Origin: Sideroxyarcus emersonii
Lineage (GTDB): Bacteria > Pseudomonadota > Gammaproteobacteria > Burkholderiales > Gallionellaceae
Reading direction: 5' to 3'
Length of the DNA stretch: 64,000 bases
Assembly (NCBI RefSeq): GCF_021654335.1
Contig: NZ_AP023423.1
Span: forward strand, 1,177,001 to 1,241,000
The notes beneath the pieces were generated by a model. The model was not told where the DNA came from and searched no databases. It was given only the letters and a program-made list of their open reading frames with translations. Position numbers and translations under genes: made by a program. Below, one piece after another: positions 1 to 6,955 of the stretch; positions within the stretch are counted from its first letter, which is position 1, and every line of letters starts with the position of its first letter.

Positions 1-128
1 GAAGATGCGGTCGCAATAAACCCGACACCGGAATTGCGGGAAATCAGGTGTAATTTCCGAATCAGGGTTTCCGACTCGACATCTGTTGTTTCATTGTTTT
101 TTGCACTCGCTTTCAATGTGCTCCCCGA

Positions 129-1913
129 TCATTTTCCGCGCATGAACATCGCATCCAGTTCCGCCAGCGTGACCTGGAACCAGGTCGGCCGGCCATGGTT
201 GCACTGGTCGGCACGTTCGGTCTGTTCCATTTCGCGCAGGATGGCGTTCATCTCGGGAAGGCTAAGCTGCTGGTTGGCGCGCACGGCGGAATGGCAGGCC
301 AGGGTGGCGAGCAGTTCGTTGCGCCGTTCGGTGAGTGCGCGGGATGCGCCGAAGTCGCGCAGTTCGTGCAGCACTTCGCGCGCGGCGGTCTCGGCATGCG
401 ATTGCTTGAGCATGGCGGGCATGGCGCGTACCGCCAGCGTGTTGGTGGAGATGGGAGCGATGTCGAAGCCGAGCTGGTGCAGCGCTTCCTGTTCTTCTTC
501 GGCGGTAGCGATGTCCAGCGCTTCGGCAGTGAAGGTGACCGGGATCAGCAGCGGCTGGGTCGGCATCTGCTGCGCGTCGAAGGCGGTCTTCAGTCTTTCG
601 TACACGATGCGTTCATGTGCGGCGTGCATGTCCACCACGATGAGGCCTTGCTGGTTCTGGGCAAGGATGTAGATGCCGGACAACTGTCCTAATGCGAATC
701 CCAATGGATGAGTTTCCGGCTGCGGTATGGAGGCTTCCTGCTCGCGCACCACGGCAGCTTCTTCCCATAGTTTGTAGGCGGCTTGTGGCTGTGCTGCATT
801 GAAAGCCATTGTCTGCTGCATCCCGTCATTCCGGCGAAAGCCGGAATCCAGCGCATTTTCCGGAAAACCGGACTCCGGCTTTCGCTGGGGTGACGAAGCG
901 GGGTTGGCGGTTTCTTCAACGGCGGCCATCGGTGCACTCAACGCATCCTGCAACGCATGGAACACGAACTGGTGGATACCCTGGCTTTCGCGGAAGCGCA
1001 CTTCGCTCTTGGCTGGGTGCACGTTCACGTCCACCTGTTCCGGTGGCATGTCGAGGAACAGCACGAAGGCCGGATGGCGCTGGTGGTGCAGGATGTCCTG
1101 ATAGGCCTGGCGCACGGCGTGCATCAGCACCTTGTCGCGCACGAAACGGCCGTTGACGAAAAAATATTGCTCGTCGCGGGTGGAGCGCGAATAGGCGGGC
1201 AGGGCGGCGATGCCGTAGAGGTGCAGTGCGCCGATCTGGCGTTCCACATTGACGGCGTGCTGGCCGAATTCTGCGCCGAGGATGGCGGTGATGCGCTGTG
1301 CCAGGTCGTGCCTGGGCAGTTGCCAGATGCTCTTGCCGTTATGCTGCAGCGAGAACGCCACATCCGGCCGCGACAGCGCGATACGTTTGAAGGTTTCTTC
1401 GCACCAGGCGTATTCGGTACTCTCGCTCTTCAGGAACTTGCGCCGCGCGGGTGTATTGAAATACAGCTCGCGCATCTCGACGCTGGTGCCTTGCGGGTGT
1501 GCCGCAGGCGCGGCGCCGCTTTGCGTACCGTCCGCCGCCTCGATCTTCCAGGCATGGGCAGCGTTGGCGTTGCGGCTGGTCAGTGTGACTTGTGCCACGG
1601 CGGCCATGCTGGCCAGCGCCTCGCCGCGAAAACCCATGCTGGCGACGCGCTGCAGGTCGTCGAGCGAGGCGATCTTGCTGGTGGCATGGCGCATCAGCGC
1701 CAGCGGCAGTTGTTCCTTGGCGATGCCGCCGCCGTTGTCGCGTACCACCAGCCGTTTGATGCCGCCGGCCTCCAGTTGCACCGCGATGTCGGTGGCGCCG
1801 GCATCCAGGCTGTTTTCCAGCAACTCCTTCAGCGCCGAGGCTGGGCGTTCGATCACCTCGCCGGCGGCGATCTGGTTGATGAGCAGGTCGGGGAGTAACT
1901 GGATGGAAGACAT
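129..1913 (-). CDS. mutL: DNA mismatch repair protein MutL
   Basis: MutL links mismatch recognition by MutS to strand incision. The N-terminal GHKL ATPase is intact: ELLENSLDAG near residues 30-39, DNGGGI near 59-64, and GFRGEA near 94. The C-terminal domain carries DMHAAHERIVYE near residue 428. This matches the MutL endonuclease motif DQHA(X)2E(X)4E with Q replaced by M, so this MutL probably nicks DNA itself. The frame extends to a TTG at 1919, but the ATG at 1913 is the normal start. The linker (about residues 340-364) is encoded by a palindromic repeat, listed separately. The gene is transcribed away from the tonB operon. 594 aa is a typical length. Confidence 0.96.
   Translation of the reverse strand: MSSIQLLPDLLINQIAAGEVIERPASALKELLENSLDAGATDIAVQLEAGGIKRLVVRDNGGGIAKEQLPLALMRHATSKIASLDDLQRVASMGFRGEALASMAAVAQVTLTSRNANAAHAWKIEAADGTQSGAAPAAHPQGTSVEMRELYFNTPARRKFLKSESTEYAWCEETFKRIALSRPDVAFSLQHNGKSIWQLPRHDLAQRITAILGAEFGQHAVNVERQIGALHLYGIAALPAYSRSTRDEQYFFVNGRFVRDKVLMHAVRQAYQDILHHQRHPAFVLFLDMPPEQVDVNVHPAKSEVRFRESQGIHQFVFHALQDALSAPMAAVEETANPASSPQRKPESGFPENALDSGFRRNDGMQQTMAFNAAQPQAAYKLWEEAAVVREQEASIPQPETHPLGFALGQLSGIYILAQNQQGLIVVDMHAAHERIVYERLKTAFDAQQMPTQPLLIPVTFTAEALDIATAEEEQEALHQLGFDIAPISTNTLAVRAMPAMLKQSHAETAAREVLHELRDFGASRALTERRNELLATLACHSAVRANQQLSLPEMNAILREMEQTERADQCNHGRPTWFQVTLAELDAMFMRGK
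823..896. repeat. dRS3/REP-like palindromic repeat inside mutL
   Basis: About 74 bp begin with CGTCATTCCGGCGAAAGCC and end with the near-inverse GGCTTTCGCTGGGGTGACG, so the whole unit is an imperfect inverted repeat. Each arm is itself a small palindrome around GCGAAAGC. The unit resembles the ATTCC(C/G)GCGAAAGC family of interspersed repeats in Neisseria and other betaproteobacteria (dRS3-like), which is a resemblance from memory. Here it is read in frame through mutL and encodes a Ser/Arg/Asn/Pro-rich linker between the ATPase and dimerisation domains. I saw no second copy in this window. Confidence 0.75.
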
Positions 1914-1921
1914 GGGCAAGG

Positions 1922-1927
1922 ATTATA
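1922..1927 (-). promoter_or_regulatory. Candidate -10 box of mutL
   Basis: On the minus strand a perfect TATAAT lies only 8 bases before the mutL ATG at 1913. Transcription would then start at or within a few bases of the start codon, giving a nearly leaderless mRNA. No convincing -35 hexamer lies 16-18 bases upstream and no Shine-Dalgarno is visible, so this rests on the -10 match alone. Confidence 0.3.
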
Positions 1928-2097
1928 GCGGATGGGCGGAGGCGTTCGTGCTCCGCATCTCGACGAATCTTCGCAGTCGACCATATTTGCGATTGGCCAC
2001 CTTGTATTGGCACTGGTACGATATCGGTTATTGAATTCTGTCGAAATCCCCGATGGCTGCGCCCTGTCCCATTCCCTCTTTGCCGGAACGTTCTCCC

Positions 2098-2673
2098 ATG
2101 TTGGAGCGGATGACGGTGGTCGGCCTGGTGGTCTTGCTGCATGGGCTGCTGATCGCGGCCTACTGGACGCATCCGGCAGCGCCGGCGGTGCAGGTCAACG
2201 AGATGTCGATCTCGTTTGCCAGCATGCAACTGCCGCAGGCCGAGGTTGCGCCGCGACCGAAGCCGATGCCCAAACCCGAACAACACGATGCCGTCGCGCT
2301 TCCTGTCCAAGCGCCTGCAGTGAAGGAGCCGCCGCAGCCTGCCGTGCAGGATGTCACCCCGCCTTCCCCGGTGGTGCTGGATGCGGAGCCGGATTATCGG
2401 GCCGACTATCTCAACAACCCGCGCCCGCCGTATCCGCTGCTGGCCAGGCGGATGGGATATCACGGCAAGGTGGTCCTGAATGTCGAAGTGCTGGCAGAGG
2501 GCAAGGCTGGCCAGGTCTTGCTGCATCAAAGCTGCGGTCACGAGATGCTGGACAATGCTGCGCTGCAGACGGTGAGAATGTGGCGCTTTACGCCCGCACG
2601 CCGTCTGGGGCAGCCGGTGACGCAATGGTTCCTGGTCCCGATCAAGTTCTCGTTAGAGGGTAATGCCGAATGA
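2098..2673 (+). CDS. tonB: TonB family energy transducer
   Basis: TonB carries proton-motive energy from ExbB-ExbD across the periplasm to outer-membrane receptors. The protein has one N-terminal membrane anchor (about residues 5-22), a Pro/Lys/Glu-rich periplasmic spacer, and a C-terminal TonB domain with PPYPLLARRMGYHGKVVL and a conserved WRFTPAR segment. The frame is open to an ATG at 2053, but the ATG at 2098 (191 aa) places the anchor at the N-terminus as expected; no strong ribosome-binding site decides it. The stop overlaps the exbB start (ATGA at 2670-2673), so the three genes form a translationally coupled operon. The receptor served is not encoded nearby. Confidence 0.88.
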   Translation: MLERMTVVGLVVLLHGLLIAAYWTHPAAPAVQVNEMSISFASMQLPQAEVAPRPKPMPKPEQHDAVALPVQAPAVKEPPQPAVQDVTPPSPVVLDAEPDYRADYLNNPRPPYPLLARRMGYHGKVVLNVEVLAEGKAGQVLLHQSCGHEMLDNAALQTVRMWRFTPARRLGQPVTQWFLVPIKFSLEGNAE

Positions 2674-3326
2674 ACAATCTGTTTCCAGTCAACTCGCCCA
2701 TCGTCTCGGCGACCCTGGCGTTGCTGATCCTGTTGTCGATCGTGACGTGGTCCATCGCCTTGTTCAAATTGTGGAAGCAGTGGCAGGCAAAGCAGCATGA
2801 CCGGGAGTTCAACGAACGCTTCTGGGCGGTACGCGAGTGGGGCGAGGCGGAGAAGGTCGCCCATGGCAGCCGGGGCGATATCGCCCGTCTGGCACAAGCC
2901 GGATTTGCCGAACTGCGCGCGCTGGATGCGACGCAGCAGGACCTGAAGCATCTGGGGGCGCCGCACGATGTGCTGGAACGCATGTTGCGCCAGCAGTTGC
3001 AGAATATCCAGCGCTACCACGAGCGCGGTCTGGCGGAACTGGCGACCATCGGCTCCACGGCTCCCTTCGTCGGGCTGTTCGGCACGGTGTGGGGCATCAT
3101 GCATGCGCTGCAGGACATCGGCAAAAGCGGCTCCGCCTCGCTGGATGTGGTGGCCGGCCCCATCGGCGAGGCACTGATCGCCACCGCGATCGGCATCGCC
3201 ACGGCATTGCCTGCCGTGCTGGCCTACAACTTCTTCCTGCGCCGTCTCAAGGTCCACGTGACCGATCTGGAAAATTTTGCCCACGATTTCCTGCGCCTCG
3301 CGCAGAAGCACGACTACAAACTGTGA
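2670..3326 (+). CDS. exbB: Biopolymer transport protein ExbB (MotA/TolQ/ExbB family)
   Basis: ExbB is the inner-membrane channel scaffold that uses the proton gradient to energise TonB. The 218 aa protein has an N-terminal transmembrane helix (about residues 10-30), a cytoplasmic loop, and two C-terminal helices. The family signature around TIGSTAPFVGLFGTVWGIM sits near residues 127-145 and is followed by the pore helix region GPIGEALIATAIGIATALPA. The start overlaps the tonB stop. TolQ is the main alternative, but the adjacent TonB C-terminal domain and ExbD favour ExbB. Confidence 0.92.
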   Translation: MNNLFPVNSPIVSATLALLILLSIVTWSIALFKLWKQWQAKQHDREFNERFWAVREWGEAEKVAHGSRGDIARLAQAGFAELRALDATQQDLKHLGAPHDVLERMLRQQLQNIQRYHERGLAELATIGSTAPFVGLFGTVWGIMHALQDIGKSGSASLDVVAGPIGEALIATAIGIATALPAVLAYNFFLRRLKVHVTDLENFAHDFLRLAQKHDYKL

Positions 3327-3333
3327 GGTGATC

Positions 3334-3744
3334 ATGGCATTCGGCAACTCATTCCAGGAAGACAGCATGATGAGCGAGATCAACGTCACGCCGCTGGTCG
3401 ACGTCATGCTGGTGTTGCTCGTGGTGTTCATCGTCACCGCCCCCTTGCTGGCGCCGCAATCGCTCAAGGTCAGCCTGCCCAGAACAGAAGCGGTGGCGCA
3501 TGACGACAAGCTGCAGAAAATCAGCCTGGCCATCGATGCTCGTGGCGATGTCTCGCTTGAATCTGCGCACCTGAGCGACCAGGGGTTGGCGGAGTTGTTG
3601 AAAAGCCGCGCCGGCGATCCGCAATTCCAGCTGCAGATCCAGGCGGACGAAGCCGTGAATTACGGCCGCGTGGCCCAGGTCATGGCGATGGCGCAGAAGG
3701 CGGGCGTGACCAGGCTTTCTTTCTTGACGGTAACGGGCAAATAA
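3334..3744 (+). CDS. exbD: Biopolymer transport protein ExbD
   Basis: ExbD forms the proton-conducting centre inside the ExbB pentamer. The 136 aa protein has a short cytoplasmic N-terminus, then the family signature INVTPLVDVMLVLLVVFIV with the essential Asp of the transmembrane helix (about residue 26), then a periplasmic ExbD/TolR domain. The ATG at 3334 is chosen because GAGGTG lies just upstream and because it follows the exbB stop by 7 bases. The frame itself is open from 3277. It is the last gene of tonB-exbB-exbD. Confidence 0.93.
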   Translation: MAFGNSFQEDSMMSEINVTPLVDVMLVLLVVFIVTAPLLAPQSLKVSLPRTEAVAHDDKLQKISLAIDARGDVSLESAHLSDQGLAELLKSRAGDPQFQLQIQADEAVNYGRVAQVMAMAQKAGVTRLSFLTVTGK

Positions 3745-3828
3745 GCGCAGGATGGGAACGTTGTTTCGTGGTGGCCAGACAGGTGTGCCGGGCCGCGTAT
3801 GTCAGTGTATGAATCAAGGAGATCGATG

Positions 3829-3972
3829 ATGAAGAAAGCAGTGATCGCAATGCTGGTAGTGTTCGGTGTTTCCATTTCTGGTGGCGTGTTCGCCTGTGAC
3901 GGTAGCCAGCACGGCAAGGCCAAATCGGGTACCAGCGCACCGGCCACCCCGGCGCCAGCACCGGCAAAATAA
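3829..3972 (+). CDS. Small secreted peptide, unknown function
   Basis: A 47-residue frame follows a good ribosome-binding site (AAGGAG at 3816-3821); ATGs lie at 3826 and 3829, and the second has the better spacing. It encodes a basic start (MKK), a hydrophobic stretch of about 18 residues ending GGVFAC, then a short tail rich in Gly, Lys, Ser, Ala and Pro ending in an APAPAK run. VFA followed by CDG could be a signal peptidase I site. A lipoprotein site is less likely because Phe occupies the -2 position. A Rho-independent terminator follows, supporting a self-contained small gene. Function unknown. Confidence 0.6.
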   Translation: MKKAVIAMLVVFGVSISGGVFACDGSQHGKAKSGTSAPATPAPAPAK

Positions 3973-3993
3973 TCCGGGCAAACAACCACATCG

Positions 3994-4026
3994 ACGGGGC
4001 CTGGGGAACCGGGTCCCGTTTTGTTT
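3994..4026 (+). terminator. Rho-independent terminator after the small secreted peptide
   Basis: An imperfect GC-rich stem (ACGGGGCC pairing with GGGTCCCGT around a short loop) is followed by TTTTGTTT. It lies 21 bases after the small peptide stop and well before pntAA, separating the two transcripts. Confidence 0.65.
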
Positions 4027-4044
4027 GTGCGCCAACAATGCAGT

Positions 4045-4072
4045 GCGACTGGGCAACAAGCTCGTATATAAT
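4045..4072 (+). promoter_or_regulatory. Candidate sigma-70 promoter of the pnt operon
   Basis: A perfect TATAAT at 4067-4072 lies 63 bases upstream of the pntAA start. The -35 region 16-17 bases upstream (TGCGACT) is only a partial match. The site is downstream of a terminator and upstream of a strong ribosome-binding site, as expected for the operon promoter. Confidence 0.45.
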
Positions 4073-4135
4073 CGCGGCCGAATAAATTCGCCGATTTTTG
4101 GGCGTTTGGCAGCAGCACGTTAACAGGAGGGCTTC

Positions 4136-5260
4136 ATGCGTATAGGGATTCCTGCGGAAATTCATGCAGGCGAGACACGGGTCGCGGCTACGCCGGAAAC
4201 GGTGAAGAAGATGCTGGCGGCCGGCCATCAGGTTACGGTTCAGACGGGGGCCGGAGCGGGTGCGAGCATCCCCGATGCCGAATTCGAGGCAGCCGGCGCA
4301 AAACTGGCGGGTGCATCGGACATCTATGCGCAGTCGGAGATCGTGCTCAAGGTCAGGGCGCCCGCTGCCGACGAGCTTGCCCGGATGAACAAGGGCGCCG
4401 TATTGATCGGACTGCTTGCTCCGCACCAGGCGGATCAGGTGGCTGCCTATGCAAAACAGGGTATCGCCGCCTTTGCCATGGAGCGGTTGCCTCGCACCTC
4501 GCGCGCGCAAGCCATGGATGTGCTGTCGTCGCAGGCCAATATTGCCGGCTACAAGGCGGTGATCGTCGCGGCGAGCCTCTATAAACGTTTCTTCCCCATG
4601 CTGATGACGGCTGCCGGTACGGTCAAGGCCGCGCGCGTGGTGGTGCTGGGGGTTGGCGTGGCCGGTTTGCAGGCCATCGCTACGGCAAAACGTCTGGGGG
4701 CGGTGATCGAGGCGTCCGATGTGCGCCCGGCTGTGAAGGAGCAGGTGGAGTCGCTGGGGGCGAAATTCATCGACGTGCCTTATGAGACCGATGAAGAGCG
4801 CGAAGCCGCGCAAGGGGTGGGCGGCTATGCCAAGCCGATGCCGCAGAGCTGGATGGATCGCCAGAAGGCGGAGGTCGCCAAACGAGTGGCGCTGGCCGAT
4901 GTGGTCATCACCACGGCACTGATTCCGGGGCGTCCCGCACCGGTGCTGGTCACCGAAGAGATGGTCAAATCGATGAAGCCGGGATCGGTGATCGTGGACC
5001 TGGCTGCGGAGGCAGGCGGCAATTGCCCGCTCACCGAGCTCAACAAGACGGTGGTGAAGCACGGGGTGACGCTGGTCGGGGATCCCAACCTGGCGGGCTC
5101 GGTGGCGGCGGACGCATCGGCGCTGTATGCGCGCAACCTGCTCAATTTCCTCAACCTGTTGTGCGACCCCAAGAATGGCGGCGCCATCAACATCAATCGT
5201 GAAGACGACATCATCGCCGGTTCGCTGATCGCGATCGACGGCTCGGTCGTTACCAAATAA
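4136..5260 (+). CDS. pntAA: NAD(P) transhydrogenase subunit alpha, NAD(H)-binding part (PntAA)
   Basis: This is domain I of the proton-translocating transhydrogenase, which drives hydride transfer from NADH to NADP+ with the proton gradient. The 374 aa protein matches the soluble alpha-1 polypeptide of three-subunit enzymes. It shows the alanine dehydrogenase/PNT N-terminal domain and a Rossmann motif [11 protein letters not shown] near residues 167-178, followed by the [13 protein letters not shown] region. The start has AGGAGG at 4125-4130. Membrane parts are on separate genes immediately downstream, unlike the fused E. coli PntA. The NADPH made probably supports biosynthesis. Confidence 0.96.
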   Translation: MRIGIPAEIHAGETRVAATPETVKKMLAAGHQVTVQTGAGAGASIPDAEFEAAGAKLAGASDIYAQSEIVLKVRAPAADELARMNKGAVLIGLLAPHQADQVAAYAKQGIAAFAMERLPRTSRAQAMDVLSSQANIAGYKAVIVAASLYKRFFPMLMTAAGTVKAARVVVLGVGVAGLQAIATAKRLGAVIEASDVRPAVKEQVESLGAKFIDVPYETDEEREAAQGVGGYAKPMPQSWMDRQKAEVAKRVALADVVITTALIPGRPAPVLVTEEMVKSMKPGSVIVDLAAEAGGNCPLTELNKTVVKHGVTLVGDPNLAGSVAADASALYARNLLNFLNLLCDPKNGGAININREDDIIAGSLIAIDGSVVTK

Positions 5261-5270
5261 GGAGCATGCA

Positions 5271-5564
5271 ATGAGTGGAGTGGATCCCGTTGTTCTCAAC
5301 CTCACCGTGTTCATACTGGCGATCTTCGTCGGTTACCACGTGGTATGGAACGTTACCCCGGCGCTGCATACGCCGCTGATGGCCGTGACCAATGCGGTGT
5401 CCGGCATCATCATCGTCGGTGCGATGCTGGCTGCCGGCCCCAAGGAACTCGATGTCGGCACCGTGCTGGGATTGGTCGCGGTGATGCTGGCGGCTGTCAA
5501 CGTGTTCGGCGGCTTCCTGGTGACCCAGCGCATGCTGGACATGTTCAAGAAGAAAGGTAAATAA
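5271..5564 (+). CDS. pntAB: NAD(P) transhydrogenase subunit alpha, membrane part (PntAB)
   Basis: This 97 aa integral membrane protein forms the first part of the proton channel domain II. Three hydrophobic segments are visible (about residues 8-28, 36-58 and 62-85), with a charged C-terminus ending KKKGK. It starts 10 bases after the pntAA stop, behind AAGGAG, and ends 2 bases before pntB. The size and the PNT-type loop around [14 protein letters not shown] are typical of the split alpha-2 subunit. Confidence 0.94.
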   Translation: MSGVDPVVLNLTVFILAIFVGYHVVWNVTPALHTPLMAVTNAVSGIIIVGAMLAAGPKELDVGTVLGLVAVMLAAVNVFGGFLVTQRMLDMFKKKGK

Positions 5565-5566
5565 GC

Positions 5567-6955
5567 ATGTCTGCAAATTCCGTTGCACTGGCCTATCTTG
5601 TTGCGGCTGTCCTGTTCATCCTGACGCTGAAAGGGCTGAGCTCGCCGATTTCGGCACGGCGCGGCAACATGTTCGGCATGATCGGCATGGCGATCGCCGT
5701 GCTGACCACGTTGAGCCTGACGCATAACTGGGTCTACATCCTGATCGCGATTGCCGTCGGCGGCAGCATCGGCGCGGTGGTTGCCAAGCGCATCGAAATG
5801 ACTGCGATGCCGGAACTGGTGGCGGCGATGCACTCGCTGGTCGGCCTGGCGGCAGTGCTGATCGCGATGTCCGCGTTCAACAATCCGGTCGCTTACGGCA
5901 TCGCGCTGCCGGGCGAGATGCTGCATGCCAGCAATCGCATCGAATTGTTCATTGGTACTTTTGTCGGTGCGATCACCTTTACCGGTTCCATCATCGCTTT
6001 CGGCAAATTGTCCGGGCGCCTGTCCGGCAAGCCGGTGCGTTTCGCCGGCCAGCACTGGCTGAACCTGGGGCTGGGGCTTGCCGCGATCGGCTTCGGCGTG
6101 GTGTTCTTCATGAATCCGGGCTGGACGCCATTCCTGCTGATGACCGCGATCGCCTTGCTGCTCGGCGTATTGATCATCATCCCGATCGGCGGTGCCGACA
6201 TGCCGGTGGTGGTGTCGATGCTGAACTCCTATTCCGGCTGGGCGGCGGCAGGCATCGGTTTCACCCTCAACAACAACATGCTGATCATCGCCGGTTCGCT
6301 GGTGGGCAGCTCGGGTGCGATCCTCTCCTACATCATGTGCAAGGCGATGAACCGTGCGTTCCTCAACGTGATCCTCGGCGGCTTCGGCGGCGAGGGCGCG
6401 GTGGCGGAGAGCGGCGATGCGGTGCAGCGGACTTACCGTAGCGGCAGCGCCGAAGATGCAGGGTTCCTGATGAGCAATGCCAGCTCCGTCATCATCGTCC
6501 CCGGCTATGGCCTGGCGGTGGCGCGTGCGCAGCATGCCATCAACGAGATGTCGCATTTGCTGACCGAAAAAGGCGTGAACGTCCGTTACGCCATCCATCC
6601 GGTGGCCGGACGCATGCCTGGCCACATGAACGTGCTGCTGGCCGAGGCGGAAGTGCCTTACGACCAGGTCGTGGAGATGGACGAGATCAACAACGAGTTC
6701 GCCGATACCGATGTGGTGCTGGTGATCGGCGCCAACGACGTGGTGAATCCTGCGGCCAAGAACGACAAATCCAGCCCGATTTACGGCATGCCCATCCTCG
6801 AGGCGCACAAGGCGCGCACCGTGCTGGTGGTCAAGCGCTCCATGGCAACCGGTTATGCGGGCCTGGATAACGACCTGTTCTATCTGGACAAGACCATGAT
6901 GATCTTCGGCGATGCGAAGAAGGTCGTCGAAGACATCATCAAGGCACTCAGCTGA
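5567..6955 (+). CDS. pntB: NAD(P) transhydrogenase subunit beta (PntB)
   Basis: PntB completes the transmembrane channel and carries the NADP(H)-binding domain III. The first ~280 residues are a series of hydrophobic helices, including the SAFNNPVAYG and GSIIAFGKLSG segments. The C-terminal ~175 residues form the NADP-binding domain, with VPGYGLAVARAQHAINEM near residue 308 and the VIGANDVVNPAA motif. At 462 aa it is full length. Its stop codon is part of CTGA, which overlaps the probable start of the c-di-GMP gene that follows, suggesting co-transcription. Confidence 0.96.
   Translation: MSANSVALAYLVAAVLFILTLKGLSSPISARRGNMFGMIGMAIAVLTTLSLTHNWVYILIAIAVGGSIGAVVAKRIEMTAMPELVAAMHSLVGLAAVLIAMSAFNNPVAYGIALPGEMLHASNRIELFIGTFVGAITFTGSIIAFGKLSGRLSGKPVRFAGQHWLNLGLGLAAIGFGVVFFMNPGWTPFLLMTAIALLLGVLIIIPIGGADMPVVVSMLNSYSGWAAAGIGFTLNNNMLIIAGSLVGSSGAILSYIMCKAMNRAFLNVILGGFGGEGAVAESGDAVQRTYRSGSAEDAGFLMSNASSVIIVPGYGLAVARAQHAINEMSHLLTEKGVNVRYAIHPVAGRMPGHMNVLLAEAEVPYDQVVEMDEINNEFADTDVVLVIGANDVVNPAAKNDKSSPIYGMPILEAHKARTVLVVKRSMATGYAGLDNDLFYLDKTMMIFGDAKKVVEDIIKALS

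Noticed and set aside
1..128. A gene at the left edge of the window
   Set aside because: Frames here are shadows of mutL or very short. I see no coding or RNA feature in these 128 bases.
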